Counted from the first letter of the stretch, positions 51,414 through 60,800 are shown. The stretch: DNA of 64,000 nt from Bacteroidia bacterium (GCA_022072225.1 JAJVIC010000002.1:1-64000); one strand, 5' to 3'. The notes: generated by a model not told the origin, from the letters alone. Numbers and translations are program-made.

Positions 51414-52007
51414 TTAACCTTTTTCTGTCAGCACCCGATGCACCTCCAGCACCTGCGGAATAACCAGTTGCCTGTCGTCATTAACAATTACAAAATCGCT
51501 GAGGGCAATTTTCTGTTCATCCGGCCATTGATTAGCCATGCGGGCTGTTACCTCTTCGCGGGTAGCGTTGTCGCGTTTCATCACGCGCTCAAGGCGTATT
51601 TCTATGGGTGCCGAAACCATAATTACCTTGTCCATGTCTTTGTTGCCACCGCTTTCAAATAAAATGGCGGCCTCTTTCAGGATGTATGGTCCCGCAGTAC
51701 TGCGGGATTTCAGCCAGTTTTCGCCATGCAGCCAAACAGCAGGGTGAATAATGGAATTGAGTTCGTTCAGTTTGTTTTTGTCGGCAAACACCAGTTCGGC
51801 AATGCGCTTGCGGTTGGCCTTGCCGGCACTGTCGTATATATCTTTTCCAAATAATTCTTTCAACCGTTCTATTACCAAAGGCTCGGTATTCATTATTTCC
51901 TTAGCCCAGTAATCGGCATGGTAAACCGGAATACCCAGTTGCTCAAACACCCTTGCCACGGTTGTTTTTCCGCTTCCTATTCCTCCGGTTATTCCTATTT
52001 TTTTCAT
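51414..52007 (-). CDS. coaE: Dephospho-CoA kinase
   Basis: 197 residues; final step of coenzyme A synthesis. P-loop GITGGIGSGKTT at the start, then YHADYWAKEI and the LERVMKRDN region, with the C-terminal DFVIVND. Downstream of the YbbR gene on the same strand. Confidence 0.96.
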   Translation of the reverse strand: MKKIGITGGIGSGKTTVARVFEQLGIPVYHADYWAKEIMNTEPLVIERLKELFGKDIYDSAGKANRKRIAELVFADKNKLNELNSIIHPAVWLHGENWLKSRSTAGPYILKEAAILFESGGNKDMDKVIMVSAPIEIRLERVMKRDNATREEVTARMANQWPDEQKIALSDFVIVNDDRQLVIPQVLEVHRVLTEKG

Positions 52008-52025
52008 AATACCTTCTATATTGTC

Positions 52026-52105
52026 ACCCTAAGCGAAACAGGGTGTCACCCTGAGCGTAGTCGAAGGGTCATTTATGCTTCGACTACGCTCAGCATGACA
52101 GCCAC
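52026..52105. repeat. Dispersed TCACCCTGAGCG / CGACTACGCTCAG repeat
   Basis: Two near-copies of TCACCCTAAGCG/TCACCCTGAGCGTAG followed by the inverse CTTCGACTACGCTCAGCATG; forms a long hairpin between coaE and the YbbR gene. Confidence 0.8.
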
Positions 52106-52115
52106 ACAATGACGT

Positions 52116-53111
52116 TTACTTTTGAATAATATACTCCACACTCACCGGCTCTACTTTTACTGAATTAACAGAAGATGGTGAGCTCAATACTTCTAATTTC
52201 ATCTTGTTTCCCTTTCCTTTAGGCAGGTTTTTGTAATTGAACCCAACAGTAAAATCTCCTGAATTTACCTTGTCGTATTTGCTCAGGCCCACCAGGTAAG
52301 TAACCTTTACCTTTTCAGGAATTACTTTCAGCCGGCTGCCCTTGGGCAGGTTGCGCACCGTAACGGGAATTTCAACATTACCTTCCGTATATTTTTCAAC
52401 CGGAACAATCAGCTTCACTGTTTCAGGCGAAAAGGTAACAGATGATGCGTTTTCGGGTTTCTTAAACGTTACTGGAAGTTGCTGACTGTCGCTGATGTCT
52501 TTTAAAATTACTTTTTCGGTTTCAGCATACAGCATCCGTTCAACAATGTTTTTTGGCCCTGATACATTTACCGTAGTTGGTTCTGTTTTTATGCTGTCAG
52601 CAAGTCCGTATTGTTTTTGGAGTGTAAGTTCTACCTGAGGTTTTACCTGTAGTTTGCGTTTAAGTTTTTCGGCAAAGTCAACATAGATAGTATCAGGCGA
52701 AATACGCAGCACTTTTATTTTGTCGCCCAGCTGAGCAGATATTTTCTCAAGCCTGTTGTTGGTAAGTGTGTAATAATTGCCATTGTGTTCGCGCAGTTTT
52801 GACGAAGGAATTTCCATTGTAACACTGTCACCATGACCTATTATTTTATACCAAAGCAGGTTGAAACCAACTGCGTTTACAGTTGCTGTAATGGTTTCGG
52901 GAAGGCGATTGGTAACTACTTTGCTTTTTGGAATATTGGTATAGTGAACCGGAAAAACAATGTCTGTATCGTATCGTTCAGAGAGTGTAATGAGCAGCCA
53001 CAAAAGGCAGGAAAGCAACAGGCAAATAATATAAATACCCAACTTGCGGTTTAGTTTAAGTTCACCGTTGCCTACAATCTTTTTAAAAAAACCAGTTGGA
53101 GTTTCGCTCAC
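52116..53111 (-). CDS. YbbR-domain membrane protein
   Basis: 331 residues with one N-terminal membrane helix (about 22-43) and a large extracytoplasmic part made of YbbR-type repeats (IPVTVRNLPKGSRLKVIPEKV is typical; split by rule). YbbR proteins (CdaR group) regulate or accompany cyclic-di-AMP synthase in Firmicutes; the Bacteroidota role is not settled. It is directly upstream of coaE. Confidence 0.85.
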   Translation of the reverse strand: MSETPTGFFKKIVGNGELKLNRKLGIYIICLLLSCLLWLLITLSERYDTDIVFPVHYTNIPKSKVVTNRLPETITATVNAVGFNLLWYKIIGHGDSVTMEIPSSKLREHNGNYYTLTNNRLEKISAQLGDKIKVLRISPDTIYVDFAEKLKRKLQVKPQVELTLQKQYGLADSIKTEPTTVNVSGPKNIVERMLYAETEKVILKDISDSQQLPVTFKKPENASSVTFSPETVKLIVPVEKYTEGNVEIPVTVRNLPKGSRLKVIPEKVKVTYLVGLSKYDKVNSGDFTVGFNYKNLPKGKGNKMKLEVLSSPSSVNSVKVEPVSVEYIIQK

Positions 53112-53764
53112 CTTATTTCAAATGCGCGTTAAAGATAGAAATTTGATATTAGAAGTTGAAGGTTGAAAATCTTCATTCTGTCAATGCTCGAGCTGCATTA
53201 TGCTTTTCGACCTTTTTTACCTCTTGAATTTTTCAGTATTCAGGAATAAAAAGTTAATAACCCGTTTTTGCGTTTTGGTTAATAACAATGTGGATGCTGC
53301 TTAAATGCTGCATTCTTCCGGTTAATAACCTGTTTATAACCGGTGCGAAAATGGTGCATAATAACAAGGCAGAATTCTTGACTTCGGCCCTTATGCTGTT
53401 GTATGTTTGTATCAGCAGTTGAGAGATAAGAAGGTTGGCAGTAATATGCCGGACGATTGAAAAAAGTTCTTTGTAAAAAGTGTTAGTTTCAACAGTCGGT
53501 ATCAAGACCGGAAAAGTTGCAAGACTTTAATGGTGAGACGAAACAGAAACAAGGCTAAAATCCATGAAATAAGGGATAAGGCCGATAAGTTTACCCCGCT
53601 TGCGTTGCCGGTAACGGCAGCGATAATGGATAAACGAAGGGACAGGGTTAGCAATGACTTTGTAAATGATGTAAGACTTCTTAACCCGTGAAAGCGGAAA
53701 GCAAGATATAGCCCGATGAACTGTAAACTGCGGTTCCGAAACAGCTACGGCTGTATCGGTAGCT
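53112..53764. other. Long non-coding stretch with multiple hairpins
   Basis: About 650 bases without a convincing gene. It holds three copies of GTTAATAAC (53251, 53277 and 53320 approximately), a hairpin CCGGTTA/TAACCGG near 53317-53343, CGGT/ACCG near 53493, GCCG/CGGC near 53608 and GGGTTA/TAACCC enclosing 53645-53687. A structured RNA is possible but no known class fits. A TATGTTTG box on the plus strand lies at 53402. Confidence 0.4.
53530..53691 (+). CDS. Small basic open frame in the non-coding stretch
   Basis: 53 codons, MVRRNRNKAKIHEIRDKADK then a less charged half ending VNDVRLLNP. No ribosome site and no known family; two longer frames exist on the other strand over the same bases. 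Probably chance, recorded because of its basic, clean composition. Confidence 0.2.
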   Translation: MVRRNRNKAKIHEIRDKADKFTPLALPVTAAIMDKRRDRVSNDFVNDVRLLNP

Positions 53765-53800
53765 AAAAGGGTAAGTGTTTGCAAAAACACTTACCCTTTT
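53765..53800. terminator. 16-bp perfect hairpin terminator
   Basis: AAAAGGGTAAGTGTTT (53765-53780) and its complement (53785-53800) around GCAA. It lies 20 bases past the stop of the secreted nuclease gene and also would stop plus-strand RNA from the non-coding stretch. Confidence 0.9.
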
Positions 53801-53820
53801 CTGTTTTTATCGGTTTTGAT

Positions 53821-55155
53821 TTACAGCACAGGCTGCGTGTCCACTGATGCTTCAATTACATTTTCAATGTTGTCGGGAAGGTTAGACAGGATGTTGTATC
53901 CTGTCTGCGCCTCAATATAATCAACCGAAACACGGTAATACGACCAGTTTTGTGAACTCACCGTCTGGTTGTTGGGCATATCAACAGCAATAACGCGGGT
54001 GGTGGTAGTAACTCTGTTTACATCATTGTTGCCAACCGGCAAAATCAGCATCACTTTCCAAACCCGGGATGGAACTGTTATCTGACCGTTTGCAATGGTA
54101 TAAGTCACACCGCCATTCCAACCGGTGCCTCCCGAACCATAGCCCCCGGCAATAATGTAAACTTCATAACCTTGTGTAGTTAATGTTCGTCCGTATGTTT
54201 CAACATTAAGCCATGTGCGTTGATTATTAATTGGAGCCTGAGGAAAAATATTGGTCATCAGAAATGTTGCCTGATTATCTGTATGATTTTCATCGCGGTC
54301 TTCTGAATTGCATAAGTGTCCGCGGTCAAATCCCGTGTTGGTATAATGCGATGAGGTAGCTTTGAAAAACGAGGAAGGCAATGTGTTGTCGGATGCAAAG
54401 CAATTGCAGCGTGGTGCATCGCCTTGCCATGCGGCACTCAGGTGCCAGCTTACCCAATTGGCTATGCCTTTAGAATTGTTGTAAGAGAGTGCATATTGCG
54501 ATTTAATCAATAAGTAATTATTTGGCGAATTAATATTGGTAATTGCATTGCTGGGATTTCCCATAGCCATGTTGTTATCACGCGTAGGAACAGGAATTTC
54601 TTCTTCTACTGTAATGTTATCAATATTCAGTCTTCCTCCTGTAAGTTTGCGTATCTGAAAACGCACGTTGCCGGTGTAAGCCATTGTAAAACTTACAGCA
54701 GAGAGTGTAGTGGAACTTGTTGTTACGGTTGAACCTATTTTAGTCCAAGTGCTTCCCGAGTTGGTTGATGCATACAAATCCCATGTGCTTGACGGATCCG
54801 TTCCATAAATTCCGTGACTGATTGTAACAAGTGATGCACCGTTGGTTAGATTAAAATTCATTGTGAGCATTCCTGAATTTTGTAAGCGTGCAGATTTTAA
54901 CCCTGTTTTGCGGTCAGATGCGGAAGTGCCTATCAGTGCATTGTTAAAATTCCAGCTGCCGGTTGAAAGTGTTACGTCTGCGGTGGTATAGCTTGTTTTG
55001 CTGCCCGCTTCCATTGTTTCGGGAAAACCTGAATAAATAGGTGCTGAGGGATGAATGTGTGCATCTTGAACCGGTTCCGGCAATTCATCTTTCTGGCAGG
55101 ATGAAATGGAAAATATAAATACAGCTGTGAGAAAGTAATGGAAAAGTTTATTCAT
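53821..55155 (-). CDS. DNA/RNA non-specific endonuclease, lipoprotein
   Basis: 444 residues from MNKLFHYFLTAVFIFS (a Met 15 codons earlier precedes the signal peptide and is unlikely). Lipobox SISSCQKDE. Residues about 45-185 are a beta-sandwich (jelly-roll-like, WDLYASTNSGSTW, VRFQIRKLTGGRLNIDNI). The nuclease follows: NTGFDRGHLCNSEDR with the DRGH catalytic His, and NIFPQAPINNQRTWLNVE with the metal-binding Asn. It probably digests extracellular nucleic acid for nutrients. T9SS tail not seen. Confidence 0.9.
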   Translation of the reverse strand: MNKLFHYFLTAVFIFSISSCQKDELPEPVQDAHIHPSAPIYSGFPETMEAGSKTSYTTADVTLSTGSWNFNNALIGTSASDRKTGLKSARLQNSGMLTMNFNLTNGASLVTISHGIYGTDPSSTWDLYASTNSGSTWTKIGSTVTTSSTTLSAVSFTMAYTGNVRFQIRKLTGGRLNIDNITVEEEIPVPTRDNNMAMGNPSNAITNINSPNNYLLIKSQYALSYNNSKGIANWVSWHLSAAWQGDAPRCNCFASDNTLPSSFFKATSSHYTNTGFDRGHLCNSEDRDENHTDNQATFLMTNIFPQAPINNQRTWLNVETYGRTLTTQGYEVYIIAGGYGSGGTGWNGGVTYTIANGQITVPSRVWKVMLILPVGNNDVNRVTTTTRVIAVDMPNNQTVSSQNWSYYRVSVDYIEAQTGYNILSNLPDNIENVIEASVDTQPVL

Positions 55156-55465
55156 TTTGTATGTACGTTTTTTTGCGAAAGTAGAAAAAACAGAGTTCAC
55201 TTAATCGTTTGAGGGCTTGGCGAAGTGTGGGTCTTAGATGTGCTCACTTGTTCCCTACTGCAAGAGCAAGAAAGTTGTGATATGGTTAGAAGTTGTGCTG
55301 AAGTGTCAAAGAGTGGCGAACAGGAGTCGAGGGAACATGATTGGTAGCAGGATGTTGATGTTTAGGATTGGGCGGGAAGAAAGCACACTTATTTAGCAGC
55401 TGTAGTAAGCGGGTTGGCTTGGTGCGGCTGCTTAATGTGTGTGCTTATCGTGCGTGTGCTTTTTT
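55156..55465. other. Intergenic stretch upstream of the nuclease gene
   Basis: 310 bases without a gene. The T-rich end (55459-55467) and a TAGCAGCT...GGCTGCTT pairing near 55394-55436 could form a terminator for the remnant on the minus strand. Confidence 0.4.
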
Positions 55466-55516
55466 TTAGGAGATGGTTATCTCATAAGTTTCTGCGTTGG
55501 GGCTTTGGTTTTGGAT
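55466..55516 (-). pseudogene. Remnant of the C-terminal tail of the neighbouring orphan gene
   Basis: Reads IQNQSPNAETYEITIS and a TAA stop on the minus strand. It is nearly identical to the tail of the intact gene at 55571 (IQNQSPNSGTYEITIS). The rest of the copy is replaced by a CCCCTCTCC hairpin repeat at 55519-55557. Synonymous differences show it is an old duplicate. Confidence 0.8.
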
Positions 55517-55518
55517 AG

Positions 55519-55557
55519 CCTCACCCCCAACCCCTCTCCTTAAAATGGAGAGGGGAG
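55519..55557. repeat. Dispersed CCTCACCCCC / GGAGAGGGG hairpin
   Basis: CCCCTCTCCTT then AAAATGGAGAGGGGAG. Same family as 18664-18696. Sits exactly where the remnant loses homology. Confidence 0.75.
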
Positions 55558-55570
55558 TTTGTGAGTGTTT

Positions 55571-56785
55571 TTATGAAATAGTTATCTCGTAGGTTCCAGA
55601 ATTTGGACTCTGATTTTGGATATTGAGGCAGGCTTTGTATTCGGCTGCTGTAATGGTGTGTGTCTCCTGTTGACCGGGAGTCAACACGCTACCGTTAGAG
55701 CCTGAGTAGCCATCACCGGGGCTGTCGGTGAGGTAAAATGCGATGCTGTTTACGCCTGGTCCCTGTGAGGTATTTTTGATAGTGATTGTTACGCCCGGTA
55801 TCCATGCGGGGTTGGTGTTGTTCAGAATGTTAAGGATTTGTCCTGAGTTAACAGTGCCGGTAATAGGGGGAAGGTTGAGCAGCGTAACATTTCTGGTGAT
55901 TTCTTTTCCGGCTGAAATGTGAAGATTGGTTTCAACTTTCTGCTGATAGAATGGATGTTCCCAGTAAAGGTCGTAGTCGTTGGCGGCAAGATTGGCTATG
56001 CCGTATTTGCCACCTGCACCTGCTGTGGTTTCGGCTACCTTTTGGTTTTGTCCTGTGAGTGTGAGGTAAAATTTTGCGCCAACGAGGTATGTTCCGTCTA
56101 AGTTGCGAATGATTCCACGCACTTTTGCTGTAGTTGAACCAAGGTTAATTATTTCGCGTGAATGAAAGTATCCGCTTACAAATACGGGGTTGGCCGACAA
56201 GAGTGTGCTTGCCATTTTGTCCATGCCGAGTTTAAAGCCGTTATCGATGATGTCGCGGGTGATTGAGTTTATCTGCTCAATGGCCAGTGTTTTTGAAATG
56301 ATTGCCTGACGAGGGTTTTGCATTGCAGTGCGGTAAAGTCCGATTGCAGTTGCCAAGTCGGTTACATCTGTTGCAAGGTAACCGAAGCCACCGGCAGCGG
56401 CAATGTTCAGGTTCGCTTCGTCATGGATGGTTTGGCAGGTGTCGTCCACTTCATCTTTTTTCATGGCTTTGAAATCGGATTTTGTGTAGTTTACTTTTGC
56501 AAGCAATGTGTTGTTGTGGACTGATGCAGCGTAAGCGATTAGCGCATTGCAGCATTTCAGGGCAATTTCAGTCATTGCTTTACGGATTGCATTTGTGTCA
56601 AGCGTAACGCCTTTTGATGTGCCGTTTGCGATTTGGGCAAGTTGGTCAATGAGCACGAGTTTGGTGTCGGCTGCTGCTTTTGCAGGTGCAAATTCTGTTA
56701 TTATTGAGGTTGCTGCTGTGTTGTTGGCGCAATACAGAAGTGTTGCGCGAATCATGTTTACGAGATTACTAAGATACTTTTTCAT
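55571..56785 (-). CDS. Orphan helical protein with a Cna/CarboxypepD-like domain and conserved tail
   Basis: 404 residues without signal peptide. Residues 1-205 look helical (IHDEANLNIAAAGGFGYLAT; NPRQAIISKTLAIEQINSIT). Residues about 215-300 are a carboxypeptidase-regulatory-like beta-sandwich (AKVRGIIRNLDGTYLVGAKF, AGAGGKYGIANLAANDYDLY), followed by a last beta domain ending LNIQNQSPNSGTYEITIS. The tail is shared with the 312-residue protein at 50317. It lies 72 bases from the 21-bp array D and carries a decayed tail copy downstream. Unknown function; cytosolic as read. Confidence 0.8.
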   Translation of the reverse strand: MKKYLSNLVNMIRATLLYCANNTAATSIITEFAPAKAAADTKLVLIDQLAQIANGTSKGVTLDTNAIRKAMTEIALKCCNALIAYAASVHNNTLLAKVNYTKSDFKAMKKDEVDDTCQTIHDEANLNIAAAGGFGYLATDVTDLATAIGLYRTAMQNPRQAIISKTLAIEQINSITRDIIDNGFKLGMDKMASTLLSANPVFVSGYFHSREIINLGSTTAKVRGIIRNLDGTYLVGAKFYLTLTGQNQKVAETTAGAGGKYGIANLAANDYDLYWEHPFYQQKVETNLHISAGKEITRNVTLLNLPPITGTVNSGQILNILNNTNPAWIPGVTITIKNTSQGPGVNSIAFYLTDSPGDGYSGSNGSVLTPGQQETHTITAAEYKACLNIQNQSPNSGTYEITIS

Positions 56786-56856
56786 TTTGTTTTGATTTTA
56801 AAAGGTTAATTAAGTTTTGAATATTTATATGTTGTTATATGCTTTTAATTCTGCTG

Positions 56857-57150
56857 CTTTTCATGGGGTTTCTATTACTTGTTGTGGCATTTCCACAACT
56901 TTTCGGCTTAATTCTATCACGTTGCGTGGCATTTCCAGAGGTTTCCGTTTTAATTCTATTTCTTTCCATGGGGTTTCCAGAACTTTCCGGCTCGTTTCTA
57001 CAACTTTCCGTGTTAATTCCAGAGCTTTCCTTGGGATTTCCAGAACTTTCCCGCTCGTTTCTACAACTTTCCGGCTTAATTCCACAACTTTCCGTGGGGT
57101 TTCCAGAGCTTTCCCGCTCGTTTCCGGAGCTTTCCGGCTTGATTTTCTGT
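56857..57150. repeat. 21-bp tandem array D, fourteen units
   Basis: CTTTCC begins at 56962 and then every 21 bases to 57130 (nine exact positions); earlier units at 56857, 56878, 56899, 56920 and 56941 carry the degenerate forms. Units follow the theme TTTCCAGAGCTTTCCGGCT. No insertion or deletion breaks the period, so a 102-codon frame crosses it on the minus strand. Confidence 0.93.
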
Positions 57151-57169
57151 CATTATTTCGTGTTTTCAT
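56861..57169 (-). CDS. Heptapeptide-repeat open frame over array D
   Basis: 102 codons starting MKTRNNDRKSSRK and made of 13 seven-residue units of the type RKVVETS/GKVLEIP. It ends 75 bases before the 404-residue gene starts on the same strand. A repeat of 21 bp will stay open automatically if one unit lacks stops, so this may be a by-product. In favour of coding: an ATG, conservation of K and E positions, and absence of frame breaks. Confidence 0.35.
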   Translation of the reverse strand: MKTRNNDRKSSRKAPETSGKALETPRKVVELSRKVVETSGKVLEIPRKALELTRKVVETSRKVLETPWKEIELKRKPLEMPRNVIELSRKVVEMPQQVIETP

Positions 57170-57208
57170 GTCTTTTTGGCTTTAATCTTCTTTGTTTTAG
57201 TAGTTGTG

Positions 57209-57234
57209 CCCTTCGACTACGCTCAGGGTGACAT
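57209..57234. repeat. Dispersed CCCTTCGACTACGCTCAGG repeat
   Basis: One arm, CCCTTCGACTACGCTCAGGG and TGACAT. It is followed to 57383 by AT-rich sequence with several GATTAGC copies (57328-57352) and no gene. Confidence 0.7.
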
Positions 57235-57383
57235 TTCCGAGACAAAGTTGAGGAGAATGGCGCATCGTGATTTTCACATCTTTCTGTTAGCAGGATATGG
57301 TGAATGCTTTTTCTGTTGATTAGCAGATTAGAAAATTAGCTGATTAGCTAATGAAACGTAATGATTATGATGGAAACCGGAGA

Positions 57384-57734
57384 TTAAAAAAGCTCGTTGT
57401 CTTTGTCGCGGGGTTTGCGAGGGCGTGGTTTTTTGCGTTTGATTTTGTCGGCAGTTGAATTTTGTGTCTGCTCGTTTTCTTGCCAACGGGGAAGATTGGT
57501 GTATGTTCCATCTTCGCTGAAACCATTGTGGGTGGCAAGTTTGTAGAGTTGTAATTTGTCGGGAACCTGAAGTTTTGCGAAAAGAATTCGCATTTCGGTG
57601 TTAAGCGTGTTGGGCTTAATATCTAATTCAATGCAGATATAATCACGTTTGAAGCCTTTTATAACGCAGGCAATTATTTTGCAGTCGTGTTCAGTGATTT
57701 TTTTTCCGGCAAGGGAGTAGTAAACGATTTCCAT
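57384..57734 (-). CDS. LuxR-type HTH protein without a receiver domain
   Basis: 116 residues. The HTH follows the LuxR/GerE pattern (ITEHDCKIIACVIKGFKRDYI, then LDIKPNTLNTEMRILFAKLQV; shown in parts), with a divergent basic tail KIKRKKPRPRKPRDKDNELF. No receiver or sensor domain, so its signal is unknown. It sits between the efflux operon and the orphan-gene array and may control either; a dyad overlaps its own leader. Confidence 0.8.
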   Translation of the reverse strand: MEIVYYSLAGKKITEHDCKIIACVIKGFKRDYICIELDIKPNTLNTEMRILFAKLQVPDKLQLYKLATHNGFSEDGTYTNLPRWQENEQTQNSTADKIKRKKPRPRKPRDKDNELF

Positions 57735-57736
57735 TT

Positions 57737-57760
57737 TACCATAAATTGTTGTTTATGGTA
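57737..57760 (-). promoter_or_regulatory. 9-bp dyad at the regulator's start codon
   Basis: TACCATAAA, six bases, TTTATGGTA; the near arm ends 2 bases before the ATG. It could be an operator for autoregulation or an mRNA hairpin masking the start region. Confidence 0.65.
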
Positions 57761-57810
57761 TTAACGGATGAAATGGAAAATTATTGTGTGAGTGAAAGGC
57801 AATACTTTTT

Positions 57811-60800
57811 TTACTCAATCGTTGTTTTCTTATCACTAAAATATTTGTTGATTGCCTTTTCTCCAAAGGTGTAGAATACCACTGGCGTTACAATCATATC
57901 TAAGAGTGTGCTGCTGATTAAGCCGCCAAGAATAACGGTGGCAACAGGATAGAGAATTTCTTTGCCTGATGCCTGTGCATCCAAGGTTAACGGGATTAGC
58001 GCAAGGGCGGCAACAAGTGCCGTCATTAAAACGGGAACTAATCTTTCCAACGAGCCGCGAATTATCATTTGCTTGCTGAATGTTTCGCCTTCGTGTTCCA
58101 TCAAATGGATGTAGTGCGAAATCATCATAATTCCGTTGCGCGATGCGATACCTGTAAGGGTGATAAAGCCGACTAATGTAGCCACTGAAAAAGTTCCGCC
58201 TGTTAGTAATACGGTGATTACACTCCCAATCAATGCCAAAGGAATATTAAGCATGATTTGCAAAGTGATTTGCGTGGATTTGAAATGCGAATAGAGGACA
58301 AGAAAAATTCCGATTACGGAAAAGATGCTTAGAAACAGAATGAGGCGTGATGCTGATTTCTGACTTTCAAACTGCCCACCGTATTGCACAAAATAACCTT
58401 CGGGAAGTTTAACTTTTTCGGTGATTGTTTTTTGAATTTCCTGAACGGTTGTTCCTAAATCTCTGCCTTGCACGTTGCAAGAGATGGTGATTTTGCGTTG
58501 TGTGTTTTCGTGCATGATGGAGTTAATACTTGTTGTGTTTTCAATGCTTGCGATTTGCTGCAAGGGAATGAGTGTTCCGTTTGGCGCATCAATTAAAGTG
58601 TTGCGGATGGCTTCAATGTTGGTGCGTTCTTCATCGGTGGTGCGAAGCAGAATGTCAAAAGTTTTATTGCCGTCAAGTATTTGTCCTGTAACTTTTCCGT
58701 TGTAGAAAATTTCCAAGTCCTCTGCTACTTTACCCGCCTGCAAACCGTAACGCTGTAATGCTTCACGGTTTACTTTTATGAGTAGTTGGGGAACCATCAC
58801 TTGTTTTTCAATCTGCACATCAACAACTCCGGGAATTGATTTGATGGTTTCGGAAATTTGATTGGCGTTTGTTCTTAAATCTGTAAGGTCGCTACCGAAA
58901 AGTTTGATGGCAACCTGTGCGCGAACGCCTGAAAGAAGATGGTCTAAGCGGTGTGAAATGGGTTGCCCTACGTTTACAGTTACGCCTTTAAGAATATCTA
59001 ATTTGCTGCGGATGTCGGCAAGAATTTCGTTTCGGCTTCTTTCGGTTTCTGTTTTCAGCAACACATCAATTTCGGAATTAGAAACGGGTTCAACGTGTTC
59101 GTCTAATTCAGCGCGACCAGTTCTGCGGCTTACATATTCCACTTCGGGAACTTGCAGCATAAGTTCTTCTGCCATTGTTCCAATCTTGTTGCTTTCCTCT
59201 AATGATGTTCCTGCGGGTGTGGAAAGATTGATAGTGAATGAACCTTCATTGAATGGCGGCAAAAATTCTGTTCCGAAAAAAGGAACGATGCTAACGGATG
59301 CTATGATGATGATAATAGCTCCACCGATAATTGTTTTTGGTCGCGCCAAACCCCAATGCAATAATTTGGTGTCTTGTCTTTTGAGGAAGCGGACTAACCA
59401 ACTTTCTTTTTCGCTGTGTTCATTTTTCCCTTTCAACAAATAGGAACACAAAACAGGTGTAACCGTGAGCGAAACAACAAGCGATGCAATAATGGAAGTG
59501 ATGTAAGCAATGCCAAGCGGTGCAAAAATCCGACCTTCCATTCCTTGCATATAGAATAGTGGAATGAAAACCAAGACCACTATAATAGTTGCATACACGA
59601 TTGAATTGCGGACTTCGCTACTGGCATCATACACTACTTGTAAAAGAGGTTTCGGGTTTTGCAGTTTTTTGTTTTCGTTGATGCGCCTGAAAACATTTTC
59701 TACATCCACAATAGCATCATCTACTAATTCACCAATGGCAATGGCAAGTCCGCCCAACGTAAGCGTGTTGATGCTGAAACCAAAGAGTTTGAAAATGATT
59801 GCTGTAATAACAAGCGAAAGCGGAATGGCTGTGAGTGTAATTACTGTGGTTCGGAAATTGAGCAAAAACAAAAAGAGAATGATTACGACTAAAATAAATC
59901 CATCACGCAGGGCTGCTTCTACGTTTGAAAGTGCGGTTACGATGAAACTTTTCTGCTGAAAAATGTTGGGGTTGAGTTTTACATCTTTCGGCAAAGAGGT
60001 TTGCAGTTCGGCTAATGCTTTTTCAACTTCATCGGTGAGTGCAACGGTGCTGTATGCCGGTTGTTTTTCAACGGTGAGAATGACTGCCGATTTTCCGTTG
60101 ATACTGGCATCGCCCCGTTTTTGTGCTGCACCGAATTTTACTTCTGCCACTTGCGAAAGTAATACTGGTAAACCTGCACGATTGGCGACAACGGTATTTT
60201 TTAAATCATCTAAACTGTAAGCGCGACCAACATTTCTAATCAATACTTCACTGCCGTATTGATTGTAGAAACCGCCTGTGCTGTTTTGGTTGGTGAGCGC
60301 AAGGGCTTTGTCAACATCATCAATAGAGAGATTGAACTGTTTGAGTTTTGCGGATGAAATGAGAACCTGATACTGCAAGCGTTCGCCACCAATGGAAATG
60401 ACTTGCGAAATTCCTTTGATGCTCATTAGCCGTCTGCGAATGGTGAAGTCGGCAAGGGTGCGCAGTTCGGAAGGTGAAGTGCTGTCGGAAGAAATTCCGA
60501 CCATCATAATTTGCCCCATCACTGAACTGATTGGACCCATTACGGGTGTTATGCCGTTGGGTAACTGAACGGTTTGTAATTTCTCTGCAACTAATTGCCT
60601 TGCTCTGAAAATATCTGTGTTCCAATCAAACTCAACAAACACCATCCCGATGCCGATAGCGGAACTGCTGCGGACTGCCTCCACACCGGGCGCACCGTTC
60701 AATGCAATTTCAACAGGCATTGAAACCTGTGTTTCAATTTCTTCGGGAGCCATGCCGTTGGCTTCTAAAAATATTGTAACACGCGGACGGTTTAAGTCAG

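Noticed and set aside
53251-53345. Chromosome origin suggested by GTTAATAAC and TGTGGATGC
   Set aside because: No real DnaA boxes (TTATCCACA) and no dnaA or other origin-linked genes.
53112-53764. RNase P RNA or tmRNA
   Set aside because: No GAGGAAAGTCC block, no tRNA-like ends and no tag-encoding frame.
53254-53790. Two minus-strand frames of 83 and 87 codons
   Set aside because: Unlike any protein family, unusual composition, no start signals, and they overlap hairpin-rich sequence.
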